A stretch of 64,000 bases of DNA from Wujia chipingensis. GTDB lineage: Bacteria; Bacillota; Clostridia; Lachnospirales; Lachnospiraceae. This document shows positions 8,729-17,150 of this stretch, one piece after another. The number at the start of each line of letters is the position of its first letter. The stretch's first letter is position 1. A program made the translations under genes and the position numbers. Location: NCBI RefSeq assembly GCF_014337155.1, contig NZ_CP060632.1:2115001-2179000 (forward strand), in the 5' to 3' direction. A model generated the notes under the pieces. The model worked only from the letters and a program-made list of their open reading frames with translations. It made no database searches and was not told the origin of the DNA.

Positions 8729-9355
8729 TTAATATCCAAGTGTATCGTTTACTAAAATCACATGAATTCTTCCCTCATGACGTGAGAACCTTGTAATCAG
8801 GAACTGACAGCAGAGTGTATCCGGAGACTTACAATCCGAACATCTGCCTGTGACCTTGCACGGTGTCTTCACATCAAACCGCTGGGCGTTCACCGGAGCT
8901 GCCACATTTCTGGCACGCTTCATCGCCGCATCAAGATCGGAACAGACCTTGTTCATTCCCACGATAAATAACACCCGCTTCGGTCCCTGTGCGATACAGG
9001 ACACACGGTTGGAATTTCCATCGATATTTACGATGATGCCATCGTTCGTCATCGCATTGGCGCTCGATAAGAATACATCTGCATCATATGCTGCCAGCAA
9101 TCCCTCACGCGGCGTCATCTGCGAACGATCTATGTAATTATAATTTCCTGCCTGCAAGGCATCCACCAGACCAATCTCGTGTGCGCTCTGACAACCACCC
9201 ATCGCAACGGAGCTGCCCTCGCCGATTACTTCAAGTGCCAGCTTCAAAGCTTCTCCCTTATCTGCTGCATAGTAACCGGTCATGTTCCGGGATTCCAATC
9301 CTTTGATAACGGTCTGTGCCAGAACCGCATTTCTTTTTTTCATATTCTCGTTCAT
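8729..9355 (-). CDS. LUD-domain protein (LutC/YkgG-like)
   Basis: This 208-residue cytoplasmic protein is of the LUD (DUF162) family named after lactate-utilisation protein LutC. Typical segments are VAMGGCQSAHEIG, DVFLSSANAMTNDG and GPKRVLFIVGMNKV. The C-terminus is Cys-rich (KVTGRCSDCKSPDTLCC), as in Clostridial stand-alone LUD proteins of unknown role. No lutA/lutB partners are nearby. It is the first gene ahead of cls. ATG 9355 has GGAGG at good distance. Confidence 0.85.
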   Translation of the reverse strand: MNENMKKRNAVLAQTVIKGLESRNMTGYYAADKGEALKLALEVIGEGSSVAMGGCQSAHEIGLVDALQAGNYNYIDRSQMTPREGLLAAYDADVFLSSANAMTNDGIIVNIDGNSNRVSCIAQGPKRVLFIVGMNKVCSDLDAAMKRARNVAAPVNAQRFDVKTPCKVTGRCSDCKSPDTLCCQFLITRFSRHEGRIHVILVNDTLGY

Positions 9356-9507
9356 GCTATTTCCTCCATTCTCTATACGTGTCTTCTATTTTAGCACAAT
9401 TTTACACATATAGAATCATGCCCACCAAATTTCCACGAAAATGCATATAAGACACATACAAAATCGATTATAATATATGGCTGCTTTCCGGAATTGTCAA
9501 CCGCATA

Positions 9508-9536
9508 TTGTCCTATATCCATTTTTCATTTATAAT
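9508..9536 (+). promoter_or_regulatory. Promoter of fliB-like gene
   Basis: TTGTCC (9508-9513) and TATAAT (9531-9536) are separated by 17 bp, about 70 bp ahead of the start codon, which has a GGAG site. It looks like a housekeeping promoter, not a sigma-28 flagellar one. Confidence 0.55.
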
Positions 9537-9604
9537 GATTTCGCTATGTTAGACAGTCAGCCGATATTGGCTTTAAATACAGAAACGGAGAATTAAAATC
9601 ACAC

Positions 9605-10711
9605 ATGTTAACGCCGGATTATTATAACAAATTTACCTGTATTGCGGACAAATGTCCGATCACCTGTTGTAAAGAGTGGAAAATCGCAGTCGATGCAGAC
9701 ACGAACCGCCGCTGGAAGAAGCTGCTTCCGCCGGATACCGTACCGGAATGCCGTAAGAATTTAAGTGCCTACACAACGAAGAAAGACGGGCAGCGCGTAA
9801 TCGGATTAGACGCGATGCATCGCTGTCCTTTCCTAGACGAGGCAAAGCTGTGCCGCTTAGTCTCTACCTACGGAGATTCTGTGCTCTCAGAAACGTGTAC
9901 AACCTTCCCGCGGGAATATCATACCTTCCACGACCACAAGGAAGGGATGCTCATGCCTTGCTGCCCGGCAGTGATTGATCTGTGGAGATATACGCTGCTG
10001 GATTTCCCACAGGTGTCTGAGCCGGACGCACTCTTTTTGATCCGCACTTCGATTATGAATCTGATTCAGGATACGAATATTTCTATCGAAGAAGCTTTAT
10101 TAGAAAGCTTTTATATACTGTCTGAACTGGCAAAAAACGTACCGATTACCATAGCAAAGGTAACTGAATATTTCTCCCCTGCTTCGCTTGCAGAGCTTCG
10201 TGCAGCTATCCACGACGTAGAACTTCCGGCTGCGGACACATGGATGGAACGCAATGAGTTGTTACAGGATTTATCTGTAAATTATATCGAGGAAGGCTTG
10301 TACGCGCCGTACTTAAATCCGCTTATTACGCTCGCAGAACAATTTACTGTACCAGACGATGAGAGACTTATCGATTTTAATAAGCAATTACATACCTACG
10401 ATATTCTGTTTCGGAACTATGTGGCAAACGAAATATTCTCCGACCTGCTTATGCCGGAGGATACGATTGACGATATGTTGTTACATCTCGAATGGATTGC
10501 CTTGGAATATGCATCCATCCGGCAGAGCCTTTTTCTTCTCTGCTCTGCCGAAGGAGCAAATCATCTTTCTTACGAAACCGTCCGTGACTATATCGTAATC
10601 CTGTCGCGCATGACCGGTTATGAAGATGCGGATATCCGCGAATATCTGGAAAATAGTTTTGCATCCCCGATCTGGGATTGGGGATATTTTGCGCTGGTGG
10701 TTGGGAAATAA
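9605..10711 (+). CDS. fliB: Flagellin lysine-N-methylase family protein (FliB-like)
   Basis: This 368-residue protein matches the FliB family, which methylates Lys residues on flagellin in Salmonella. The N-terminus PDYYNKFTCIADKCPITCC holds Cys 12, 17, 21 and 22, and more Cys pairs follow (HRCPFLDEAKLCRLV, SETCTTF, MPCCPA). This is the YkgJ-like zinc or Fe-S cluster pattern expected for the family. No flagellar genes are in the window, so the target is inferred; homologues also occur in non-motile Clostridia. The stop codon abuts the stop of the convergent aldo/keto reductase gene with no spacer and no terminator. Confidence 0.85.
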   Translation: MLTPDYYNKFTCIADKCPITCCKEWKIAVDADTNRRWKKLLPPDTVPECRKNLSAYTTKKDGQRVIGLDAMHRCPFLDEAKLCRLVSTYGDSVLSETCTTFPREYHTFHDHKEGMLMPCCPAVIDLWRYTLLDFPQVSEPDALFLIRTSIMNLIQDTNISIEEALLESFYILSELAKNVPITIAKVTEYFSPASLAELRAAIHDVELPAADTWMERNELLQDLSVNYIEEGLYAPYLNPLITLAEQFTVPDDERLIDFNKQLHTYDILFRNYVANEIFSDLLMPEDTIDDMLLHLEWIALEYASIRQSLFLLCSAEGANHLSYETVRDYIVILSRMTGYEDADIREYLENSFASPIWDWGYFALVVGK

Positions 10712-11716
10712 TTACTTTTTCTCATCCAACAGCACAACGCCCTGTGCCGGATTTTCTTTGATAGCTCCAACGACTGGATGTGGCACATACATCTCTTCCA
10801 GGTAAGCCACGTCCTCTGCGGAAAGCTTCACATCGAGCGCACCTGCTGCATCATCCAAGTATGCAGTCTTCGTTACTCCGACGATTGGTGCTGTCACGCC
10901 CTTTGCCCACTGCCATGCAAGAGCAATCTGTGACATCTTGCAATTGTGTTTTTCTGAGAGCTCATGCACTCTGGCAACCACCTTCATATCCTGTTCTTCC
11001 ATCCGGTCATACTTTCCATGTGCAACACGGTCGGTCTGACTCCGCAGAGAATCTGTATTCCACACAGGTCTTGACAGATGCCCGGCAGCAAGCGGACTGT
11101 ACGGCATCAGCGCAACATTCATCTGCTTACAGATTGGAATCAACTCGCGCTCATCCTCCCGGTAAAGAAGATTGTAATGATTCTCCATCGTAGCAAACGG
11201 TGTCAGTCCCCGCTCTTTTGCGGCAAACTGCATATTATAAAACTGATATCCATACATCGCAGATGCACCGATTGCACGCACCTTTCCAGCCTTTACAAGA
11301 CCATCCAGTGCTTCCATCGTCTCCTCGATCGGAGTATCAAAATCAAACCGGTGAATGATATACAAATCCAGATAGTCGGTTCCAAGCCTTTTTAGGGAAC
11401 CGTCGATTTCCCGCTCAATCGCTGCCTTTGACAGTCTACCCTCATTGAAATACACCTTCGATGCGATCACAACCTTATCACGTGCCACATTCTTTTTCAG
11501 TGCCTGTCCCAGATATTCTTCACTGGTTCCTGCTGAATAACAGTTTGCAGTATCAAAGAAATTGATACCAAGATTCAACGCATGCTTGATCACCTTCTCG
11601 CTTTCCTGCGCATCCAGTGTCCAGTCATGCATTGTACCTGCTTTTCCGAAGCTCATGCATCCGATGCAAAGCTTCGATACTTCAATATCGGTATTTCCAA
11701 GTTTTGCGTACTCCAT
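10712..11716 (-). CDS. Aldo/keto reductase
   Basis: This 334-residue NADPH-dependent oxidoreductase has an (alpha/beta)8 barrel. Active-site residues are visible in order: Asp and Tyr in DTANCYSAGTSEEYLGQAL, Lys in KVVIASK and His in LYIIHRFD. The C-terminal IVGVTKTAYLDDAAGAL is the cofactor-binding segment. ATG 11716 is preferred to one six codons earlier because an AGGAGG site sits eight bases before it. It is last in a run with the CMD-cupin and flavodoxin genes (gaps of about 30 and 13 bp), a common redox grouping next to a LysR regulator. Substrate unknown. Confidence 0.93.
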   Translation of the reverse strand: MEYAKLGNTDIEVSKLCIGCMSFGKAGTMHDWTLDAQESEKVIKHALNLGINFFDTANCYSAGTSEEYLGQALKKNVARDKVVIASKVYFNEGRLSKAAIEREIDGSLKRLGTDYLDLYIIHRFDFDTPIEETMEALDGLVKAGKVRAIGASAMYGYQFYNMQFAAKERGLTPFATMENHYNLLYREDERELIPICKQMNVALMPYSPLAAGHLSRPVWNTDSLRSQTDRVAHGKYDRMEEQDMKVVARVHELSEKHNCKMSQIALAWQWAKGVTAPIVGVTKTAYLDDAAGALDVKLSAEDVAYLEEMYVPHPVVGAIKENPAQGVVLLDEKK

Positions 11717-11746
11717 GTATAACCCCTCCTGCAATCCTAAATGTTT

Positions 11747-12514
11747 TTATTTCAACTTACCATATTCCTCGTCTGTTACCGGCTCGCACCACTCATTGGA
11801 TGTCTCCTCGCCCGGTACTTCCACTGCCAGATGGCTGAACCAGCTATCCGGTGCGGCACCATGCCAATGCTTAACCTCTGCCGGAATATTGATACAGTCA
11901 CCCGGTTTCAATTCGGCTGCTTCCTTGCCCTCTTCCTGATAATATCCACGTCCGGCTACGCATACAAGAATCTGTCCGCCACCGCTCTTTGCATGATGGA
12001 TATGCCAGTTGTTCCTGCAGCCCGGCTCAAATGTGACATTGAAGATTCCAACCTGACTGGTGGATACCGGTGCCAGATAACTCTGTCCGATGAAATACTG
12101 TGCAAATGCATCGTTTGGCTGTCCAATTGGGAATACCATTTCCTTTGCATGCGCACGCATCGCTGGATCTTCGTAAGGCAGATCGCCCTCATCAACATCC
12201 CAGACTTCCTTTGCCAGATTGAATACAGCCCAACCATTTGGCCATCCTGCGTAAAATGCTACATGGGTGATGATCGCAGCAATTTCCTTCTGTGTCACGC
12301 CATGTGCTTTCGCATTCTGCAAATGGAATTTCAGGGAAGAACCTGTGATTCCCTGTGCCATAAGTGCGACTACCGTAATGATGCTTCGTGTCTTGACATC
12401 AATATCCTCGTTGTTCCAGTTCTCTCCAAATAATACATCATCGTTAAAATGTGCAAACTGCGGAGCAAATTCTCCGAGTGCATTTCTGCCTGCTGTCTGT
12501 GTAATCTTTGCCAT
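11747..12514 (-). CDS. Carboxymuconolactone decarboxylase-like and cupin fusion protein
   Basis: This 255-residue cytoplasmic protein has two domains. Residues 1-110 resemble the carboxymuconolactone decarboxylase/AhpD fold (VALMAQGITGSSLKFHLQNA, IITHVAFYAGWPNGW). Residues 135-240 form a cupin with metal-ligand pattern PGCRNNWHIHHAKSGGG and PAEVKHWHGA. Such fusions are common in anaerobes near flavodoxin and aldo/keto reductase genes and are thought to act on quinones or electrophilic carbonyls, but no firm reaction is known. It lies 13 bp downstream of the flavodoxin gene and is surely co-transcribed with it. Confidence 0.88.
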   Translation of the reverse strand: MAKITQTAGRNALGEFAPQFAHFNDDVLFGENWNNEDIDVKTRSIITVVALMAQGITGSSLKFHLQNAKAHGVTQKEIAAIITHVAFYAGWPNGWAVFNLAKEVWDVDEGDLPYEDPAMRAHAKEMVFPIGQPNDAFAQYFIGQSYLAPVSTSQVGIFNVTFEPGCRNNWHIHHAKSGGGQILVCVAGRGYYQEEGKEAAELKPGDCINIPAEVKHWHGAAPDSWFSHLAVEVPGEETSNEWCEPVTDEEYGKLK

Positions 12515-12527
12515 GTTCTTATCCTTC

Positions 12528-12998
12528 CTAAAATTCTGTTACCAGTTCTTCGATTTCCTTCTTATTTGCATGGTTGAGCAGCCTGCCCTCGACAAACTGT
12601 GCACCCGGTGCGGATGGCTGCAATTCCTTTACGGTGTTTCCGAATCCGCTTCCGCCGGATGTTGCGAACAGCACAATCTTCTTGCCTGTGAAATCATACT
12701 TCTCCAGGAATGTGTTGATGATCGTTGGTGCTACGTACCACCAGATTGGGAATCCAAGGAATATCTCATCATACTCTGCAATCTTCGCGTCGGTGTCTGT
12801 GATTTCCGGACGGATCTTCTTGTCTGCCATCTCCACACTGCTTCTTGATTTCTTATCCATCCAGTTTAAGTCTGCCTTTGTGTAGGCTTCTTTCGGGGTG
12901 ATCTCGTACAGGTCCGCGCCTGCTGCCTCTGCTACCATCTTTGCGACGTTTCTTGTAATTCCACTTGCACTAAAATATGCGACTAATTTCTTACTCAT
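12528..12998 (-). CDS. Flavodoxin
   Basis: This is a 156-residue, short-chain FMN electron carrier. The N-terminal LVAYFSASGITRNVA is the phosphate-binding loop of FMN, and IFLGFPIWWYVAPTIINTFL and LFATSGGSGFGNTVKEL are the isoalloxazine-side loops. The sequence type is the flavodoxin_4 group found near aldo/keto reductases. It is the first gene of the three-gene redox set. A 261-bp family-A element separates it from the terminator of the LysR gene, so its promoter must lie in or beside that element or read through it. Confidence 0.93.
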   Translation of the reverse strand: MSKKLVAYFSASGITRNVAKMVAEAAGADLYEITPKEAYTKADLNWMDKKSRSSVEMADKKIRPEITDTDAKIAEYDEIFLGFPIWWYVAPTIINTFLEKYDFTGKKIVLFATSGGSGFGNTVKELQPSAPGAQFVEGRLLNHANKKEIEELVTEF

Positions 12999-13026
12999 TT
13001 TTTGTCCTCCTAATTCTATTGGGCGG

Positions 13027-13287
13027 GCATATAGTGATTACGTACTGCCTATATTTCATTTCAGAAATATCAGATGTATTGTAACTAAGAAGAACTAAAT
13101 GTTCTGATATACAAATAGATACCGAACGCAACCGCCGCCAATTCGCCATCCGTGGCTCAGTGGCGGCTTGTTTGAACATCGTGTTCAAACATTGCTGGAT
13201 AATTACAGAACATCGAGTTCTTCTAAGTTCCAAACATATTCATATTTCTGAAATGAAATACAGACACATACACTAATCACTATATGC
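13027..13287. repeat. Family A structured intergenic element, copy A1
   Basis: A conserved core (about 13124-13193) is identical over some 70 bp to copy A2 (22619-22882). It contains the perfect hairpin GTTTGAACA-TCG-TGTTCAAAC and a CCGCC...GGCGG stem. The core lies between arms of about 90 bp that are complementary to each other: outer ends 13027-13040 pair with 13274-13287 (14 of 14), and inner blocks around 13072-13095 pair with 13201-13224. The outer arms share no sequence with A2, while the inner arms differ by paired changes. It fills most of the gap between lysR and the flavodoxin gene. No ORF is credible in it. Confidence 0.85.
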
Positions 13288-13311
13288 TCCGCAATACTAC
13301 TAACACTTACT

Positions 13312-13344
13312 AAAAAAGGTGTAGTCTCTTTCTTCCTACACCTT
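13312..13344 (-). terminator. Intrinsic terminator of lysR gene
   Basis: On the minus strand AAGGTGTAG pairs with CTACACCTT around an 11-nt loop and is followed by a run of T, about 50 bp past the regulator's stop. Confidence 0.85.
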
Positions 13345-13395
13345 GATTATAATTATTGTATTGTATTATGTCTAATACTTACATTGAATGCTTTA

Positions 13396-14271
13396 TTATG
13401 CCTGAAAGGCATTGATCTCGTCAATGAATTTGAGGACAGCCTGCGCGTACGGAATGTTCCTGCGCCATGCGATCACAGTACTTGCCGTGATCTCCGGATA
13501 CAGCTTTTTCTGCACAAGCAAATCAGATCGCCAGTATCTGCCGGCGCCTTCAATGGAGATTGGATAACCAAGCCCCTGCATCGCCAGGATTGCTGCATTT
13601 GTACCGAGATTACTTGTAAATGCTATGTTCAGCTTCGCAAAGTCCTTGCCAAACCAATTCGCAAGCTCACTTTGTACGCCCGACCGTTCCGGCAATATCA
13701 GCGGTAACGGCAATAAGTCCTCTTTCGTAATATATGATTTTTCTGCCAGCGGATCGTCCGGTCGCATGCCTACAACCCAGTGGTCACTCTCCGGAAAACG
13801 GATATAATCCAGTCCTTCCAGATTCACCGGCTCCATGTAAAGCCCGATGTCTACCAGTCCTTTATTCATCATCTCATAGATCGTATCTGCTGTTCCGGTA
13901 TGCACCCGGATCTGAACCATCGGATATTTCGCCCGGTACCGCTCGCAGATCTGTGCCAGCAGCTCCACTGCTGCGAACTCACCGCATCCAATCGTGATTG
14001 TTCCATCGACGACCTGACTTTCCTTGAATTCCTCCCGGATCTTATCTTCGAGATCGATGATTTCAAGGGCTCGCCGCTTGAGCAGGATTCCCTCGTCGGT
14101 CAACGTAACATTCCGTCCGCCACGGTTGAACAGCACGGTTCCAAGCTCTTCCTCCAATGCTGCAAGCTGTCTTGACAGCGTTGGCTGTGTGATATGTAAT
14201 TGTTCCGCAGCCTTCGTGAAGCTCTGCTCCTTCGCCACGGTCAGAAAATAGCGTAATACCCGAAGCTCCAT
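13396..14271 (-). CDS. LysR-family transcriptional regulator
   Basis: This 291-residue DNA-binding protein has the N-terminal LysR helix-turn-helix (residues 1-60, SFTKAAEQLHITQPTLSRQL) and a periplasmic-binding-like effector domain (residues 90-290). It is of the YwbI/CynR type. It lies upstream of the flavodoxin, CMD-cupin and aldo/keto reductase genes on the same strand, separated by its own terminator and a family-A element. LysR proteins of this type commonly control such redox genes; that link is inferred from position. ATG 14271 follows AAGGAG at nine bases. Confidence 0.93.
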   Translation of the reverse strand: MELRVLRYFLTVAKEQSFTKAAEQLHITQPTLSRQLAALEEELGTVLFNRGGRNVTLTDEGILLKRRALEIIDLEDKIREEFKESQVVDGTITIGCGEFAAVELLAQICERYRAKYPMVQIRVHTGTADTIYEMMNKGLVDIGLYMEPVNLEGLDYIRFPESDHWVVGMRPDDPLAEKSYITKEDLLPLPLILPERSGVQSELANWFGKDFAKLNIAFTSNLGTNAAILAMQGLGYPISIEGAGRYWRSDLLVQKKLYPEITASTVIAWRRNIPYAQAVLKFIDEINAFQA

Positions 14272-14319
14272 TTATCGATTCTCCTTATTGCTTATTTGCA
14301 TGACAAAATTATTATATCA

Positions 14320-15120
14320 CTATTTCTTCATCACACAGATTTTATTTGAGAAATTTCGTACTGCCGGGATTTTCCCGATCACCTTGTAAATCGGCATCAA
14401 TACTTTCATCCCCTCAACCAGACTTACATCACGCTTATTCTTAAAACGAGGAATTACCTGTTCCAACGCCGCACCATTTTTTACGCCCCATGAAAACTTC
14501 GCCGCACTCTTCTCGATGGATTTCTCCTTGATATGCTTTACTACAAACGGCGACATCGTTTCTACAAGCACGACTGCTTTCGAAAACCGCTTGTCAAGAA
14601 TATCGAATATCTGCTTGACATCCGCCTCGGACAGATACATCGTCAAGCCCTCAATGATCACCAGCACCGGCTCGCCATGATACTCGATGTCTTCCATATA
14701 GCTTGCGTCCATAGCAGATTTTGCAATCTGGAAGATCGGCCCCTGCTCCTCGAAGAAACGACTCCGAACTGCCATCGTCTCCGGCAGGTCAATGTTATAC
14801 CAGCGGTCGTATTTTCCTTCCATCCGATAACAGCGTGTATCCATACCGCATGCGATATTCATGACAACCGCGTGTGGATAGTGAGACAGAAAATCTCCGA
14901 CCAGCTTATCAAGCACGATCGTCCGCGCGATTACGCCTAAGCTCATCGCCTTATCGCTTTCTGCCTTGGAAAAATCATAATCCAGACGGGATACAACCTC
15001 GATTGCCCGCTCGTCGTAGATATGATGGTTCGGTTTCTTAGACTCCTGCGCTCTCGCATATAATGTCTGCAGCATTGTCTCCGGAACTCCCTGTACCTGT
15101 ACTTTTGTTTTTTCGTTCAT
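14320..15120 (-). CDS. SAM-dependent methyltransferase, LCM/TcmP-like family
   Basis: This 266-residue class I methyltransferase fits the leucine carboxyl methyltransferase-like family, which includes TcmP-type O-methyltransferases. The SAM-binding motif is VVMNIACGMDTRCYRM (about residue 83), followed by an acidic loop YNIDLPE and the characteristic VIIEGLTMYLSEADV (about residue 150). Methyl acceptor unknown. Monocistronic, with a leader of about 115 nt. Its promoter carries the same GTTAG-N6-CTAAC operator as the ABC transporter at 2.7 kb and the GNAT gene, so the three likely answer to one regulator. Confidence 0.88.
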   Translation of the reverse strand: MNEKTKVQVQGVPETMLQTLYARAQESKKPNHHIYDERAIEVVSRLDYDFSKAESDKAMSLGVIARTIVLDKLVGDFLSHYPHAVVMNIACGMDTRCYRMEGKYDRWYNIDLPETMAVRSRFFEEQGPIFQIAKSAMDASYMEDIEYHGEPVLVIIEGLTMYLSEADVKQIFDILDKRFSKAVVLVETMSPFVVKHIKEKSIEKSAAKFSWGVKNGAALEQVIPRFKNKRDVSLVEGMKVLMPIYKVIGKIPAVRNFSNKICVMKK

Positions 15121-15242
15121 GTGATTGCCTCGCTTCCTTTTATTCCTTTTGCACTTACCTGATTTTTATGTGCTTTTCTTTTTAGACATAACAGTTGTTA
15201 CGATTTGTTATGTTATAAAAAATGAGCTCCACAGCACTTGTT

Positions 15243-15271
15243 ATGTTAGTTTAGCCTAACCTACTTGTCAA
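15243..15271 (-). promoter_or_regulatory. Promoter with GTTAG-N6-CTAAC operator, methyltransferase gene
   Basis: On the minus strand TTGACA (15266-15271) and TAACAT (15243-15248) are 17 bp apart, with the inverted repeat GTTAGTTTAGCCTAAC (15245-15260, plus-strand reading) in the spacer. Layout is identical to the site at 2700-2728. Confidence 0.75.
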
Positions 15272-15321
15272 GTCTGTTTTTTGGTTTTCACCGTCTTTTT
15301 GCCAATGTTAATTTTCATTGC

Positions 15322-15350
15322 TTGCATCCGCCATAAACGCTTCGTATAAT
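15322..15350 (+). promoter_or_regulatory. Promoter of XRE-SdpI gene
   Basis: TTGCAT (15322-15327) and TATAAT (15345-15350), 17-bp spacer, 37 bp before the start codon. Confidence 0.6.
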
Positions 15351-15387
15351 AATGCTATGCTTACCACACAGGAAAGGACGTGAAATA

Positions 15388-16272
15388 ATGATCCACGAAA
15401 ATATCAAACATTTCCGAAAAGCAAAAGGACTCAGTCAAGAAGAGCTGGCTGTGAAGCTACACGTTGTCCGCCAGACTGTGTCCAAATGGGAAAACGGTTT
15501 ATCCGTTCCGGATGCCGATGTGCTGATTCGTCTCGCAAATGTGCTTGGCGTATCGGTCAGCCAGCTGCTCGGTATAGAAACAGAACCAAACAATCATCAG
15601 GCACTTGCCGATCAATTAGCCGGCCTGAATGAACAACTGGCTCTGAAAAATCAGCAAGAAAGAAATCGTCTTCAGGCTGGCAGAAAAAGAGGTACTATTT
15701 TATTTCTTACATTCTTAGCCATGCTGGTTGCATTGATTGTAAAAAACGAACTGGTGTCTCTCCTGTTAACCGGTATGTGCATGATCAGCGCAGCCATCAT
15801 TTTGTATCGTAATCTTGCTCTATTGACAAATGAAACTACAGATGATCTGCGTATTGGCACCCTTCGCGTGACCACACTTATCAATATTGGATTTTTGATA
15901 ATCGGGATTCTTGTTGCCTGTCTGACAGCACTTGATGTTATAACGTTTTCTGAAAATGGCGAGAAAATATTTGCAATGTCTTTTATAAGCTGTATCATGC
16001 TTGCATCCGGTATTCTATGTCCAAGAATTCCATACAACCGGTACACAGGGCTGCGACTGCCTTGGACCATACGGGACGAAGAGACATGGAAAATTGCACA
16101 TAACATTTTGGGGCATATCTCACTTCCCATTGTCCTGCTGTATGTCGCCTGCACGTTGACAGTTCCAGATTTTGAGCTTGTGACATCTGGCGCTATGATA
16201 CTCTGGATCGGGATTCCGGGTGGTATTTCCGGCGTATACTATCTCAGGAAATACCACAGTCATCTTGGATAA
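15388..16272 (+). CDS. Helix-turn-helix (XRE) regulator with SdpI-like membrane domain
   Basis: This 294-residue protein starts with a Cro/CI-type helix-turn-helix (residues 1-60, LSQEELAVKLHVVRQTVSKW), then a short coiled linker, then about six membrane helices. The last part, NRYTGLRLPWTIRDEETW, is the signature of the SdpI/YfhL immunity family. Membrane-tethered XRE-SdpI proteins are common in Clostridia. They may sense membrane-active peptides, as SdpI does together with SdpR in Bacillus; this is inference. ATG 15388 was chosen over 15352 because GGAAAGGA precedes it. It converges with the GNAT gene with a 1-bp gap. Confidence 0.88.
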   Translation: MIHENIKHFRKAKGLSQEELAVKLHVVRQTVSKWENGLSVPDADVLIRLANVLGVSVSQLLGIETEPNNHQALADQLAGLNEQLALKNQQERNRLQAGRKRGTILFLTFLAMLVALIVKNELVSLLLTGMCMISAAIILYRNLALLTNETTDDLRIGTLRVTTLINIGFLIIGILVACLTALDVITFSENGEKIFAMSFISCIMLASGILCPRIPYNRYTGLRLPWTIRDEETWKIAHNILGHISLPIVLLYVACTLTVPDFELVTSGAMILWIGIPGGISGVYYLRKYHSHLG

Positions 16273-16273
16273 A

Positions 16274-16870
16274 TCAATCCGGATATTTGACCAGATCATA
16301 TAATTTTCCATATTTGCCTAAATCACGTATACCATCAAGCTGCATGCCAAGGTGCATGTATTTGTCGCATTTCGACTTCGCATCTGTCTCCAGAAGCACC
16401 GGAACCTGCAGCCGGTTGCCTTCTGCGTAGGCAAGCTCCATCACCTTCCGCATGTAACCCTGTCCCTGATATTGTTCCGGCACACAGACCATGCCGACAA
16501 ATATATAAGGTTTCTTCTCTTTTTTCATCCGATCCTGCAGCGACGTTCCTCCCTTGGAAACTCCCTGTCCCATCCGAATCAATTCTTTTAGGCTCATTGA
16601 ATGAAACAATGCTTTTACAAGCTGCATGCCTGCTCTAAGCTTCAATTTCTGTCCCGGCACCTTATAAGCAATATAACCCTCGCCCCGCTCGCTTGTCGCA
16701 TAGAGCATACCGCCTTCAAATGCCATCCGAACATACCCGGCAATATACGTTGCGACCGCATCCTTGCTGCGGTAAAATGCGCCCATTCCGACTTCCTCTC
16801 CATAGTCATAATATCCAAACGCGTGCCCGATCTGCTCTGCCACCTGTGTATCTAACGTTGTTACCTTCAT
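16274..16870 (-). CDS. GNAT-family N-acetyltransferase
   Basis: This 198-residue protein is a GNAT acetyltransferase. The acetyl-CoA loop is VPEQYQGQGYMRKVMELAYA (about residues 130-150), followed by PVLLETDAKSK and YMHLGMQL, the usual motif B region. The acceptor may be a small amine or a protein N-terminus and cannot be told. The gene is monocistronic and its promoter overlaps the shared inverted-repeat operator at 16951-16979. Confidence 0.9.
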   Translation of the reverse strand: MKVTTLDTQVAEQIGHAFGYYDYGEEVGMGAFYRSKDAVATYIAGYVRMAFEGGMLYATSERGEGYIAYKVPGQKLKLRAGMQLVKALFHSMSLKELIRMGQGVSKGGTSLQDRMKKEKKPYIFVGMVCVPEQYQGQGYMRKVMELAYAEGNRLQVPVLLETDAKSKCDKYMHLGMQLDGIRDLGKYGKLYDLVKYPD

Positions 16871-16950
16871 GGTTTCTCTCCCCTTCTATTCTGCTTCATA
16901 TACTACTTTTATTTGTGCCCGTCTGGTGGTTGTAATTTTGTTTTTCTTTT

Positions 16951-16979
16951 GAGTTAGTTTCATCTAACTTATTTTATCA
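16951..16979 (-). promoter_or_regulatory. Promoter with GTTAG-N6-CTAAC operator, GNAT gene
   Basis: The repeat GTTAGTTTCATCTAAC (16953-16968) lies between TGATAA (16974-16979, weak -35) and TAACTC (16951-16956, weak -10) on the minus strand, again with 17 bp between the hexamers. It is the weakest promoter of the three that share this operator. Confidence 0.65.
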
Positions 16980-17011
16980 TAGCATTGTAAAAATGGGAAT
17001 ACTTTTTGCGC

Positions 17012-17063
17012 AAAAAGGAGCCAACATCTTGTGATAAATAACATCACCAAGATGAAGACTCCT
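17012..17063 (-). terminator. Intrinsic terminator downstream of Fe-alcohol dehydrogenase gene
   Basis: On the minus strand AGGAG and CATCTTG pair with CAAGATG and CTCCT in a two-step stem ending in TTTTT. It lies about 120 bp past the dehydrogenase stop, after the partial duplication at 17151-17219. Confidence 0.75.
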
Positions 17064-17150
17064 CTTATGATTTAGAAATTCATTTTTATAGTTTCGTTGT
17101 GTAGCTATGTTTTAATTTAATTAGCAATCATCACACAACCATTTATATCC

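Noticed and set aside
11741..12433. 230-codon plus-strand ORF opposite the CMD-cupin gene
   Set aside because: Antisense to a gene with clear domains; composition is unlike a real protein.
13124..13193. Cores of families A and B as possible CRISPR or tRNA-like features
   Set aside because: No regular spacing of short repeats, no acceptor stem with CCA or T-loop pattern, and no cas genes nearby.
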